Of a stretch of 64,000 nucleotides of DNA, positions 31,138-39,420 are shown in pieces. Each line of letters starts with the position of its first letter. Position 1 is the first letter of the stretch. Origin of the DNA: Pirellulaceae bacterium (GTDB taxonomy: Bacteria > Planctomycetota > Planctomycetia > Pirellulales > Pirellulaceae); assembly GCA_020852965.1 (NCBI GenBank), contig JADYZV010000048.1, positions 1 to 64,000 of the forward strand. The letters are read 5' to 3'. The position numbers and the translations under genes were made by a program. Below the pieces are notes generated by a model. That model saw only the letters and a list, made by a program, of their open reading frames with translations, was not told the origin of the DNA and did not search any database.

Positions 31138-31339
31138 TCTTGGTGCTTAGTTCTTGGTTCTTGGTTCTTGGTTCTTGGTTCTTGGTTCTTGGTTCTTAGT
31201 TCTTGGTTCTTAGTTCTTAGTTCTTAGTTCTTAGTTCTTAGTTCTTAGTTCTTAGTTCTTAGTTCTTGGTTCTTGGTTCTTGGTTCTTGGTTCTTGGTTC
31301 TTGGTGCTTGGTGCTTGGTGCTTGGTGCTTGGTGCTTGG
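31137..31339 (-). repeat. Heptamer tandem array, 29 units (TTCTTGG type)
   Basis: Exactly 203 bases: TTCTTGG with variants TTCTTAG, TGCTTAG and TGCTTGG, arranged in blocks. The first unit shares its first base with the PKS start codon, so on the coding strand the array is the whole immediate leader and ends ...CACCAAGA-ATG with no Shine-Dalgarno. The 7-base unit is not a multiple of three. Confidence 0.95.
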
Positions 31340-31362
31340 TAGTGGACGAGGTTACGAGTCCC
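31339..31362 (+). repeat. Family G repeat, copy 1
   Basis: GTAGTGGACGAGGTTACGAG + TCCC, also found at 34135-34158 and 39145-39168. It joins directly to the end of the heptamer array. Confidence 0.7.
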
Positions 31363-31421
31363 TGATGCACGGTTGATTCCAACGGACTGGCAGGCCTCGC
31401 TCACCACGATGTGCCTAGTGC

Positions 31422-32645
31422 CTAGGTTTCGCGAAAGGCTTCGGTGGGTAAAAGTTTGGCAGCCCGCCAGGCTGGAAGCAAAGCTCCCAGCAAGCCTATC
31501 GCGATGGCCAATACAAATCCTTGCATCACAATGCCGCCATCGATGGCTGGGCTCAGGACACCCTTAACCATCGGTGCTTGGGCCAAGCCCCAAGTCAACA
31601 ACATGGCCATCCCCGTCCCCAGGAGACTAGCCAACAGCGCCAAACTGCATGACTCGAGCAAAATCATGCTAACCACGCGGCGCTTGGGCCAACCAATCGC
31701 ACGTAATATCCCAATTTCTTTGGTCCGCTCCATGACGCTGGTCAACATGGTATTGAGCGTCCCAATCACACCTAGCGTCATCGCAATCATCGATGTCATC
31801 CAAGCCATTGCGCCAGCTAGTTTCAGACGCGTGTCGGTGTCGACGAACTCCTGCGTAGCCAGGGGTAACAGTTTATTGTCGAGCTGTTTGATGGCTGCAA
31901 CGGCACGCTGAGCTCGCGATGGGCCCCGCGCCTCGCCAGCCACTGGAGGGTTGAGCACCACGTTGATGTACGTGGCTTGGCCTCGACGATCGGTCAGTCG
32001 CTGCAGTTCGTCCAAGTCGAAAATCATCGCTCCGTTTTCCCAGGTACTGCGACTCTTGAATAAGGCGGCCACGCGATAGGGCTCGTCGAATAAGTTGACG
32101 GTGCCGCCCGGGCTGACTCCCAAGCGATCCGCCAGATGAATGCCCAACCAGACCGTCCGATCTGCCGCCGCTTGGGTGTCAGCCACTTGCGCCGAACCGT
32201 TTTCGTCCGGCGGTGTGTCATTCTGATCTGAATGGAGGTCGTTTGGATTCACTTCAGTCTTTCTAGCACGTTGGATTTCATAGTCGCGGCGGATCCACGA
32301 GTCGCGGGCGATCCCCATCGCGGGAATGCCATATACCCCCTCGTCCTCGAGGGACAGCGTGTCGAGGAGCACGGCGGCGGTGCGGTTGACCTCGGGCAAT
32401 TTGGCAATTTCCTCGGAAAAACGTTGGTCGATCGAGCTGCTGAGTCGGTCTGCCGAGCCAGCTCGCGAGACGACGATGTCGACCGAGTGAGCCGTGTAAA
32501 TCTCACCAAACGAACGCGTGAAGCCACGACTTATCCCCTGCAACGAGACCACAGCAGCTATCGCAGTGGCCAGAGCAAGCAATGTGAGTGCCGAACGCAT
32601 CGGCCGACGCACTAAGTTTTTCCAAATTAGCGATGAAAACCGCAT
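31422..32645 (-). CDS. ABC transporter permease, FtsX/MacB type
   Basis: 407 residues. Four membrane helices in the usual MacB/LolC layout: one at the N-terminus (RSALTLLALATAIAAVVSLQ), a periplasmic domain of about 220 residues, then three helices. The signature of the FtsX domain is clear: MERTKEIGILRAIGWPKRR between helices 2 and 3, and the end LLPAWRAAKLLPTEAF. Such permeases work with a LolD/MacB-type ATPase in lipoprotein or peptide export or in mechanotransmission. No ATPase gene adjoins it, so its partner must be elsewhere. It lies upstream of the PKS gene on the same strand, separated by the heptamer array. Confidence 0.9.
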   Translation of the reverse strand: MRFSSLIWKNLVRRPMRSALTLLALATAIAAVVSLQGISRGFTRSFGEIYTAHSVDIVVSRAGSADRLSSSIDQRFSEEIAKLPEVNRTAAVLLDTLSLEDEGVYGIPAMGIARDSWIRRDYEIQRARKTEVNPNDLHSDQNDTPPDENGSAQVADTQAAADRTVWLGIHLADRLGVSPGGTVNLFDEPYRVAALFKSRSTWENGAMIFDLDELQRLTDRRGQATYINVVLNPPVAGEARGPSRAQRAVAAIKQLDNKLLPLATQEFVDTDTRLKLAGAMAWMTSMIAMTLGVIGTLNTMLTSVMERTKEIGILRAIGWPKRRVVSMILLESCSLALLASLLGTGMAMLLTWGLAQAPMVKGVLSPAIDGGIVMQGFVLAIAIGLLGALLPAWRAAKLLPTEAFRET

Positions 32646-32722
32646 GGCTTACCTGTGTGCACTTGTCTAAAGCCCCTCGCTAGCCGCCGGATTTAAGCAT
32701 CTGAGCTTAAACCCGGATCATT

Positions 32723-32752
32723 CGTAACTCGCAGCGTCAGCAAGGACGTTTG
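32723..32752 (+). repeat. Family J repeat, copy 2
   Basis: CGTAACTCGCAGCGTCAGC + AAGGACGTTTG, matching 10770-10799 with one change. The divergent space 32646-32921 has no other recognised content. Confidence 0.6.
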
Positions 32753-32921
32753 GTTGAAAGACGTTTGATTAAATAGGGTGTCTGGTGAACGCATACCGCT
32801 GGAACAATCTAGGCGGGATTTCGACGATGTCATAGCCGATGGTATGAGAAGTATCCCTCACAACGCGAAACACCCGCAAAAATAGCATCAGCCTCATAGA
32901 GTAATTCGGCAGCACGGGCCA

Positions 32922-34070
32922 ATGGTCATTATTCGCATTCTTATTTTATTCACGCTGTTGGCCAGCCTTTCCGCCTGTCGCCTGTCGGGCCCCTTACGGA
33001 CCATCATGCAGGGGGATATGACGATGGATGGTGGCATGACCATGGACGGCGACATGAGCATGGATGGCGATATGAATATGTCGGGCCAGATTGCGACGAC
33101 CATGCGCAGCGACAATCTCGCCTCACGCTTGGTGAGCGTCCCCGTCTATGGTAACCCTGAATGCACGCCTTCCGTGTCAGGGCGAACCGGCACACCATGC
33201 GGCCCAGCCTTGGGCAAGATCGCGGTGCTGGACATCGATGGACTGCTAGTGAATAAAAACATCGGTGGCTTCGGCTCTCTGGGAGAAAATCCAGTCGCCC
33301 TTTTTCGCGAAAAGCTGGATGCGATCGCCGGCGACCCTTCGATCACCGCGATCGTGCTGCGCATCAATAGCCCAGGGGGTGGAGTGACCGCCGCCGACAT
33401 CATGGCGCGCGATCTATTGCAAGTCAAACAGAGTCGCAACTTGCCGGTCGTGGCCTGCGTCATGGACGTCGGGACAGGAGCTGGATACTACTTGGCATGC
33501 ACGGCCGATGCCATCGTCGCTCATCCCACATCGATCGTGGGTGGGATTGGCGTTATCCTGAACGCCTACAATATGGAAGTTGCCATCGAGCAATTCAGCA
33601 TCGCGTCGATCCCAATCAAAGCGGGCGAGCACATCGATATCGCATCTCCCGAACGAGAAATGAAGCTCGACGAGCGAGCGATGCTACAAGCCATGGCAGA
33701 TGAATTCCACCAGCGCTTCATCGACCACGTCCAGCGCACACGACCCGAGATAACGGACACCGAGATATTCGATGGTCGCGTTATCACGGGACTGCGTTCG
33801 GCCGAGTTGAAGTTGGTTGACCGCATTGGTTATCTCGACGACGCTGTCGTGCAGGCGCGTCAAATGGCCAATCTACCAGCCGACGCACCGCTCGTGATGC
33901 TGCGACGCGACAACGATCGTGCCTACACGCTGCTCGATGTGACACCTATTGCCCCGACGATGAGTTCGTTGATCCCACTCAAGCTCCCAGGGCTCGACCG
34001 CAGCTCGCTTCCCACTTTCCTTTATCTCTGGCAACCCGAACCGAGCCTGGTCACCGCTTCGGGAGGTTAA
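32922..34070 (+). CDS. SppA/S49-like lipoprotein lacking the catalytic dyad
   Basis: 382 residues. A lipoprotein signal ends at Cys19 (LASLSAC). Residues 29-54 are a Met-Asp-Gly repeat. From about 98 the protein follows the signal-peptide peptidase SppA (S49) fold: VLDIDGLLV, LRINSPGGGVTAADI and a C-terminal EIFDGRVITGLRSAELKLVD. The catalytic Ser motif (normally AASGGYY) reads GTGAGYY, with Gly186 at the Ser position, and the catalytic Lys position in KAGEHIDIASPERE is Ile238. Peptidase activity is therefore not expected by the known mechanism. It may be a binding or regulatory homologue at the inner or outer membrane surface. It stands alone. Confidence 0.8.
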   Translation: MVIIRILILFTLLASLSACRLSGPLRTIMQGDMTMDGGMTMDGDMSMDGDMNMSGQIATTMRSDNLASRLVSVPVYGNPECTPSVSGRTGTPCGPALGKIAVLDIDGLLVNKNIGGFGSLGENPVALFREKLDAIAGDPSITAIVLRINSPGGGVTAADIMARDLLQVKQSRNLPVVACVMDVGTGAGYYLACTADAIVAHPTSIVGGIGVILNAYNMEVAIEQFSIASIPIKAGEHIDIASPEREMKLDERAMLQAMADEFHQRFIDHVQRTRPEITDTEIFDGRVITGLRSAELKLVDRIGYLDDAVVQARQMANLPADAPLVMLRRDNDRAYTLLDVTPIAPTMSSLIPLKLPGLDRSSLPTFLYLWQPEPSLVTASGG

Positions 34071-34134
34071 TTGCTGTTAACTCGAACTCGAGCTCAACAT
34101 GTTGTTCCGTCCGTTTTTGATTTTGGGGTTGGAC

Positions 34135-34201
34135 GTAGTGGACGAGGTTACGAGTCCCCTACGGTTAACGATTCAAGCGGAATCGCGGGCCTCGTCCACT
34201 A
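34135..34201. repeat. Family G repeat, copy 2, with inverted partner
   Basis: 34135-34158 carries the family G string; 34190-34201 (CTCGTCCACTAC) is the inverse of its first 12 bases, so the two can form a hairpin. Lies in the convergent space between the SppA-like gene and the acidic protein gene. Confidence 0.6.
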
Positions 34202-34301
34202 CCCTGAGGTAGTGATCACCGAGAATCGGCGTTTGAGTTTAATCTCGATTGTGGGGGATCGCGTCCAATATCGATCCATGGTGGAACTCGGCGAGCCCCA
34301 C

Positions 34302-35306
34302 TCACAGACTAACAAAGGCTTTCAGAGCATCGAGGGCTTGATGCACGTCGGCACGGGATACGTCCGACCAACCGTCTGCGCGATGACGGATGATCGCTAG
34401 CTTGAATTGCTCGAGCGCCTCAGCCAGGTCGACAGGGAGACTGGGCAATCGAGCAAACGGCGACTCGCTCGGTGCAGCCTGTTCCGCACCATCCTCCCAG
34501 GGTAAACCGTCGTCCTCGTTGTCCGCAGAGCCTTGCGCCGATGGAGACATGTCGTCCTCATCACCAAAATCGGGGCCATCGGGGCGTGGACCTTCAGCCA
34601 CAGAGCGCGGGCCATCTTTGGCACCCGTCAGGTCTTCGGCTTCGGCCATTGGTGTAAAGTCTTCGTCTACCCCCATGGCGATCGAACCATCGGCGCTGAT
34701 GTCGCGATCGTCCGGTTCTTGGTCAGGTTGGCCCCCCATCGATTCCCAACGGGTGCGACGCATTTGGGAAACGCTCCAGCCGCTCTGCGCAGCACCTTCG
34801 AGCCAGAGTTCGGCATCATCCCAGTCGAGCGCCGCTAGAAAGTGACTCCAGTAGACACCCGCGTAGCTGCTATAGGTCGCCCCGAAGCGTTCGAAGACGC
34901 GGCGCAAACGCCCCACGTGTTGTGGTGATACGCCACCCACGCGACGACTCCAAGCTTCATCGCTATAAGCCACCGCTGGCGACTCGGACCCCATCAGTGC
35001 ATCGCGCCACTCGGCGATGATCCGCCCCTTCTCCCAATTGGTAGTACTCACCAGAGTCGACCAACGACCTACAAACTCAGCGGACAGCTCGAGACTTTTC
35101 GGATCATCTATATCGACGGGTGCCACTCGACTCCACGCAATCGAGCTCGAGTCGCTCTGCTCCGCTTGCATTGCACTCGCAGAATCGGCGTCTTCAGCAT
35201 CGACCTCTCCGACAAGGCTCACCCTGTCGTTAGCGGAATTGCTGGTTTCGAGTTCGGTTGCAGGTTGATCGTCGTCTGCGGGGAAATTATCCGGCGTATT
35301 GTCCAA
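34302..35306 (-). CDS. Acidic protein of unknown function
   Basis: 334 residues, no signal peptide or membrane helix, so cytoplasmic. The start is a TTG with GGAG seven bases upstream; a nearby ATG is out of frame. Residues about 70-190 form a helical, Trp-rich core (TTNWEKGRIIAEWRDALMG, WSRRVGGVSPQHVGRLRRVF, WSHFLAALDWDDAELWLEGA), flanked by very acidic low-complexity segments. The C-terminal 50 residues look like another helical domain (LAEALEQFKLAIIRHR). The core with HVGRLRR could bind DNA, but I do not recognise the family. Confidence 0.75.
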   Translation of the reverse strand: MDNTPDNFPADDDQPATELETSNSANDRVSLVGEVDAEDADSASAMQAEQSDSSSIAWSRVAPVDIDDPKSLELSAEFVGRWSTLVSTTNWEKGRIIAEWRDALMGSESPAVAYSDEAWSRRVGGVSPQHVGRLRRVFERFGATYSSYAGVYWSHFLAALDWDDAELWLEGAAQSGWSVSQMRRTRWESMGGQPDQEPDDRDISADGSIAMGVDEDFTPMAEAEDLTGAKDGPRSVAEGPRPDGPDFGDEDDMSPSAQGSADNEDDGLPWEDGAEQAAPSESPFARLPSLPVDLAEALEQFKLAIIRHRADGWSDVSRADVHQALDALKAFVSL

Positions 35307-35929
35307 GGGGGTACTCCATGACGTTATATGTTGAGGCGTGCTAAACCAGCGTTCGATCCTCTGCCGAAGATTCGTCGCCTGCTCATGTTCAAGAGGTTAA
35401 CCGTTGGCCCAGGAAAGCATAGATGCAATACGATACGACGCGCTGAAAACGGCACTTCTCGCAGCTTGCTATTTAGCAACATGCTGGCTGGTCAAACTTT
35501 ACGGCTATCCTGCCCGCGAATTATTTGTGAGTGATTGGCAGCAAACAAAGCCGCGCGGCCAACGATCATTGTGGAAGAAGTGTTGATAACCATGCGCGCA
35601 AATCGGGAACCCCGTGAGCTTGCCTCGAATGGCGTGGACCTACGGGGGACTCCCCTGCCAGCTTGCCTGGCCGGAAGCAAAGTTTTGTTGGTAGAACGCG
35701 TTGCCCACTCCGTGTCGTTTTCCCGCTCGATCGCCGAAACGTTTGAAGAGTTTTGCTACCACGATGTTTCTTAATTCCACACCAATCCAGGCAGGCAAGC
35801 AAGCAAGCTGGCAAGCAAGCTGGCAAGCAAGCAGGTAAGCAAGCAGGCAAGCAAGCTGAGATGCAACCGGGGAAGCGAGGGGCTATACAAGTAAACGGCG
35901 AGGTCTCCGAAGCGGAGCGTCGGGCCACA
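35307..35929. other. Repeat-rich intergenic region
   Basis: Contains an intact family A copy at about 35650-35688 (stem GCCAG / CTGGC, loop CTTGC), a partial one at about 35611-35637, a 12-base tandem repeat (GGCAAGCAAGCT and variants, about 35794-35857) and a family H copy at about 35900-35932 that begins in the stop codon of the next gene. Small open frames here look like accidents of these repeats. Confidence 0.7.
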
Positions 35930-35932
35930 TTA
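35900..35932 (-). repeat. Family H repeat at a stop codon
   Basis: Minus strand reads TAATGTGGCCCGACGCTCCG, the TAA being the stop codon of the LemA-like gene. This is the same junction as at 5572. Confidence 0.75.
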
Positions 35933-36472
35933 CTTTGCCGGGGCCAATTGGAACGGCTGCGAATCGGGGAAATTGAGAAAGACTTCTAGGATCTTTCCCC
36001 CTGGACTGTCGAGCAACCTTAGCTCGCTTCTTCGCTGCTGATTGTAGTGTTCCAGTTCGCTTTGTAGCCGTGCGGAGCGCGGCAATGCTTGACGTACTCG
36101 ACTGGGGAATTCCCCACTGCCAATGAGTTCCTCTATTCGCTCGGCTGCGGACACTTGTTCATTGACAATCGAGGTAGTCCGAAACGTATCGACGGCCGAC
36201 TTCAATTGCTGGTTAAACTCCTCACTTGTCGCACTGCCGGCTGCACTTTCCGCCATTCCAAGCTCCGCCGCGTGATATCGCTCGGCCAGCGATTCCATAG
36301 CACCTCGCCACGCATTTGCCGATTGAGCGCGTGCGGCATCGAGCCTGTTATACGTCCACAGCGTATAACTCAAGCTGACGCCGATGACGACCAGCCCGGT
36401 GATGACCCACAGCGTGACGCGCTTGCCTGAGATACCAGGAGGGGGCTGCGGAGTTGACGAAGGTTGTGTCAT
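35930..36472 (-). CDS. Divergent LemA-like membrane protein
   Basis: 180 residues from the ATG at 36470-36472 (MTQPSSTPQ). One N-terminal membrane helix (VTLWVITGLVVIGVSLSYTLW), then YNRLDAARAQSANAWRGAM and a long helical region, ending in YNQQRRSELRLLDSPGGKIL and a hydrophobic FLNFPDSQPF. The YN-xx-L ... NAW start and the YN ... PG ... FP-x-x-x-F end follow the LemA pattern, but the polar middle lacks the usual LIPNLV motif. The function of LemA proteins is uncertain. It is assigned with moderate confidence; a plain helical membrane protein is the alternative. Confidence 0.6.
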   Translation of the reverse strand: MTQPSSTPQPPPGISGKRVTLWVITGLVVIGVSLSYTLWTYNRLDAARAQSANAWRGAMESLAERYHAAELGMAESAAGSATSEEFNQQLKSAVDTFRTTSIVNEQVSAAERIEELIGSGEFPSRVRQALPRSARLQSELEHYNQQRRSELRLLDSPGGKILEVFLNFPDSQPFQLAPAK

Positions 36473-36563
36473 TTTACCTACCCATGGATTGGGGCATGAC
36501 ATGGTTCGGCGGAGCGATCCATGACGAAAGCGGGGGCATTGGTGAGGTCCTCGCTGCTAGTTT

Positions 36564-36602
36564 CAAAACTCGTTCACCGGTGAGGCCAGCTCACAGGGGG
36601 CC
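36564..36602 (-). repeat. Family A hairpin repeat
   Basis: Minus strand: GGCCCCCT, stem GTGAG, loop CTGGC, CTCAC, then CGGTGAACGAGTTTTG. Between the prenyltransferase-fold gene and the LemA-like gene. Confidence 0.75.
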
Positions 36603-36641
36603 GAAAAAAAGGTTATGTGATACAGCGAGCGCGCGCAGTAT

Positions 36642-37592
36642 TCATGAATCATCCGTATTAAACAGCGCCAAGGCCCCCAACCCGTAGAACGTGTATTCCA
36701 CATCGTCGGCGGGGTCGAATTCGAAACCGCGAAAACCACCGCTGGGTTGCTGCATACTTCGGACGTAATGTTGAGCTCCATCGATCGAAATACATGATAA
36801 CTGATCGATGTCAGCCAAAGTGACACAGGCGGTAAAAGTGCTCAGCAGATCGCACAGCGGAATGCGCGTATTGGCTTGAAAGCCCCCCTCATCGGTTTGC
36901 CGCTGAGCTAAAAAATCGGCAGCATGTTCGGCTACATCGGCGTCGAGTCGTCGCAACACGCGCAGGGCACCGATGGCGGCGGCGGTCGGATTGGTCCCCG
37001 AGCGTTTGCCTACGCGGATCTCTAAAAAACCGCCATCAGGCTGTCGCTGGCTGAGCAAAAACTTGTACGCCGAGTCGGCGTCAGGACAGGGTTGCTCGAT
37101 CAATTCCAAACAGAGCAGCACCAGGAACGTCTGGTAGGTACTGCCTACTTGTCCTTCGAGGCTCTTGCTAAAACCACCGTCGTTGCGTCGAAGTTTGCCC
37201 AACAATTCAGCTAGGCGCACCGTCCAATCGGCGCGCGCAGCGGCCAGCGCATCCAGCCCGCAGGCGGCTTCGATGAGCTTGGCCGAATAGACGAGCGACA
37301 ACAGGTCGACGATCGTCTCGTGACCAGCGACTCGACTACTAATGAATCCAGCGCAGCGTTGGGCCAGGGCGCCGTCTAGCAAACCCAGGATCGCCAGCGA
37401 GCGCAGCGCGAAGCTGGTGTAGTAAACATCGCTCACTCCCTCGCGACCCGGCCAACCACCATCCCCCAATTGCCGCGACAACACATAGTCGGCTTGTTTG
37501 CGCTGAAATTCCTCGGGCAATTGCGCAGCCCCAATCGTCAGCCGCACCATCAGGCGTCCAAGGTAGCCGAGTTGTTCGAGTTCTGCGTCCAC
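36642..37592 (-). CDS. Prenyltransferase beta-subunit/squalene-cyclase-fold protein
   Basis: About 316 residues made of alpha-alpha barrel repeats with the QxxDGGW/F motif of protein prenyltransferase beta subunits and terpene cyclases: QLGDGGWPG, RRNDGGFSKS, QRQPDGGFLE, QTDEGGFQAN, QQPSGGFRGF. At the places where the zinc ligands of protein prenyltransferases (Asp, Cys, His) are expected it reads CDLLSTFTA and DVEYTFYGLG, so the ligands seem lost. No DxDD cyclase motif is seen. A start at GTG 37592 overlaps the stop codon of the upstream thioesterase by one base (TAGTG), which suggests coupling; the open frame extends to 37679 and an ATG at 37550 is another candidate. Role unknown. Confidence 0.75.
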   Translation of the reverse strand: MDAELEQLGYLGRLMVRLTIGAAQLPEEFQRKQADYVLSRQLGDGGWPGREGVSDVYYTSFALRSLAILGLLDGALAQRCAGFISSRVAGHETIVDLLSLVYSAKLIEAACGLDALAAARADWTVRLAELLGKLRRNDGGFSKSLEGQVGSTYQTFLVLLCLELIEQPCPDADSAYKFLLSQRQPDGGFLEIRVGKRSGTNPTAAAIGALRVLRRLDADVAEHAADFLAQRQTDEGGFQANTRIPLCDLLSTFTACVTLADIDQLSCISIDGAQHYVRSMQQPSGGFRGFEFDPADDVEYTFYGLGALALFNTDDS

Positions 37593-38014
37593 TACACGAG
37601 ATACTTCTGGAGCGAGGATCTCAGCTCGGCGGGAATCGCCATCGATTCGAGCGGCTGGCCGGGACGCACCTTGCAACATACCGCGACCAATTTTCCAGAG
37701 GCCAAAGATTGCCCATCGCGCGTGAAGTCAAATGCGTAGGTCACACTGCGATCCCCAAGTCGCTCGACGGCCACCTGGATGGTTAGACAGTCCTCAAAGC
37801 GCGCGGAGCCGCGATAATCGCATTCGACATGAACGCGCGGCCAACTCAAGTGCCAACCGTCGCCAAGATCACGGGTTACCGACGTCCCCAAGTGCCGCAG
37901 CAGCGCATGCTCGGCTTGCTCCATATAGCATACGAACGCGGAGAAGTGAGCAATCCCCGCCGCGTCGGTTTCGCAAAATTCCACGCGTCGCGCGACCGAG
38001 AAGGGATGGCTCAT
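37592..38014 (-). CDS. 4HBT hot-dog-fold thioesterase
   Basis: 140 residues, single hot-dog domain. N-terminal FCETDAAGIAHFSAF carries the conserved Asp, followed by VCYMEQAEHALLRHLG. The C-terminal part has the usual beta strands (RFEDCLTIQVAVERLGDRS). Acyl-CoA thioesterase activity is likely. It lies between rpsR (32 bases upstream) and the prenyltransferase-fold gene (one-base overlap), on the same strand, so the three genes may form one transcript. Confidence 0.88.
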   Translation of the reverse strand: MSHPFSVARRVEFCETDAAGIAHFSAFVCYMEQAEHALLRHLGTSVTRDLGDGWHLSWPRVHVECDYRGSARFEDCLTIQVAVERLGDRSVTYAFDFTRDGQSLASGKLVAVCCKVRPGQPLESMAIPAELRSSLQKYLV

Positions 38015-38046
38015 GAGCGTTCCACGACAGTGGTTGATGCACTACG

Positions 38047-38331
38047 CTATTCGCCAACGTAGGGGAGCAAGGCCATGAAGCGAGCGCGCTTGATCGCTTC
38101 GGTCACCGCGTGTTGACTGACAGCCGAGCAACCGGTTTTACGACGTCCGACAATGCGTCCGTGTCGATTGACCAGCTTTTTCAATGTTTCGATATCTTTG
38201 TAATCGACGAACATCGGCCTAGGACGCTTGCCATCGACGAACAGCGGATCCTTCCGTTTGGCTCGCGAGCGAATCCGCGATCGTTTCCGGGCGCGACTCT
38301 TAGCCGTTGGCGCTCGACGCAAAGTAGACAT
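38047..38331 (-). CDS. rpsR: 30S ribosomal protein S18
   Basis: 94 residues. The S18 core is clear: [20 protein letters not shown], then [20 protein letters not shown] and [12 protein letters not shown] at the end. The N-terminus is a basic extension of about 25 residues (Arg/Lys/Ser). S18 normally sits with rpsF, ssb and rplI; here it heads a different group with a thioesterase downstream and a lipoprotein gene upstream. Confidence 0.95.
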   Translation of the reverse strand: MSTLRRAPTAKSRARKRSRIRSRAKRKDPLFVDGKRPRPMFVDYKDIETLKKLVNRHGRIVGRRKTGCSAVSQHAVTEAIKRARFMALLPYVGE

Positions 38332-38470
38332 AGAAAATCAAACCTCTCTAAACCGTTTTAACCAGCCTGTCGGGAAGCCCCGAACTAAGTTCTGCCGAAG
38401 AATCCAGAAATTTATCAGCAAACGAGCCAATCGACAAGGGCTGAAACCCAGCTTACTCGAAACTCCATAG

Positions 38471-39079
38471 CTACCTTGGCAGACGCTGGGTGGGCTCCTC
38501 TGCTGGCAGCGGCAATGGCTCGGGTGCTAGCGGAGGAGCCAAATTGGGCGCTGGCAGATGTCCGGGTTGTTGCTGTTGCACCTCGGTCGTAGGAGGGCTT
38601 TCGAGCCTGCTCCATGGCAGGCCACCAGCTTCGGCGGTAGGAAGTTGACCATATGGTGTTGGCGCGGCCATGCTTGCCCCCCACTGGTTAATTTCCGAAA
38701 CGGGGCACGGTTGAAACATCGGACGCGTCGGCAGCGGGTGAAAATGTGGATATGGGGCCGGCTCGGGCAAGTCCTTCTTGGCCCTCCACTCAGCATACCA
38801 AGCTGGTACAGGCAGGCCACAGTGCATCCAGCCGCCCAGTGGCGGGAGGAATCCCGGAGGACAATCCTGATCGGTCAAGCAGCCGACAGCATTGGGTGTA
38901 TGCATTGTATTGTCAAAATCGCACCCCACCCGGCTATACCCCACACCACCGGCCCCATGTAAACCGCCTGGCGAGTCGACTCGGTAGCTGGGAATATTCA
39001 GTATCTGGCAGCCGCTGCCGCTAGTCAAAAGCCCGAAAACAAGCAGAATAGATCGAGTTGAGTACAAGCGGTTATACAT
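38471..39079 (-). CDS. Proline-rich lipoprotein of unknown function
   Basis: 202 residues from the ATG at 39077-39079 (MYNRLYSTRSILLV). The lipobox LTSGSGC near residue 23 predicts lipid attachment. After that come a short Gly-rich part, a block with four Cys residues (VGCDFDN ... VGCLTDQDCPPG ... MHCGLPVPAWYAEW) and a Pro/Gln/Leu-rich tail to the C-terminus (LAPPLAPEPLPLPAEEP). The family is unknown to me; such lipoproteins are frequent in planctomycetes. It is upstream of rpsR on the same strand, 140 bases away. Confidence 0.75.
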   Translation of the reverse strand: MYNRLYSTRSILLVFGLLTSGSGCQILNIPSYRVDSPGGLHGAGGVGYSRVGCDFDNTMHTPNAVGCLTDQDCPPGFLPPLGGWMHCGLPVPAWYAEWRAKKDLPEPAPYPHFHPLPTRPMFQPCPVSEINQWGASMAAPTPYGQLPTAEAGGLPWSRLESPPTTEVQQQQPGHLPAPNLAPPLAPEPLPLPAEEPTQRLPR

Positions 39080-39144
39080 CGGATGTCCGCCCGGAGGCTC
39101 ACACAAAACTAGTGCTTCAACCATTTTTAATCTTAGGGTTGCTT

Positions 39145-39168
39145 GTAGTGGACGAGGTTACGAGTCCC
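39145..39168 (+). repeat. Family G repeat, copy 3
   Basis: Same string as at 31339 and 34135. It is followed by CAAACGGTTTACAAGTCCC, a partial second copy. In the divergent space 39080-39420. Confidence 0.65.
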
Positions 39169-39420
39169 AAACGGTTTACAAGTCCCAAACGTACTGCGAA
39201 TCCCTCAACGCGAATACGAATCCGTCCACTGCTGTCATCGACCATCCCGCCTGGGTAGCTTGAGTCAATCGCGTCGACTTTGACGAATAGATCGACTTTG
39301 CCGCCTGAGTAGTCTTTTTTAGCGTGTTCCTGTATCTCAAAGGTCAATCCCATTCCCCAGAGCACCACACTCCCGGGTGTTCGCTCGAGCGATGCCCAAG
39401 AAAAAAATTGCGCGGCGCCG

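Noticed and set aside
30901..31227. Plus-strand frame ending in repeated SWFLVLG units
   Set aside because: It reads the heptamer array in the PKS leader and runs antisense through the PKS start.
34071..34400. 109-residue plus-strand frame after the SppA-like gene
   Set aside because: It runs through a family G repeat and then antisense over the acidic protein gene, with no family resemblance.
35535..35989. Short frames with repeated KQAGKQAG or ACLPACLP
   Set aside because: They translate the 12-base tandem repeat at about 35794-35857 and family A/H units.
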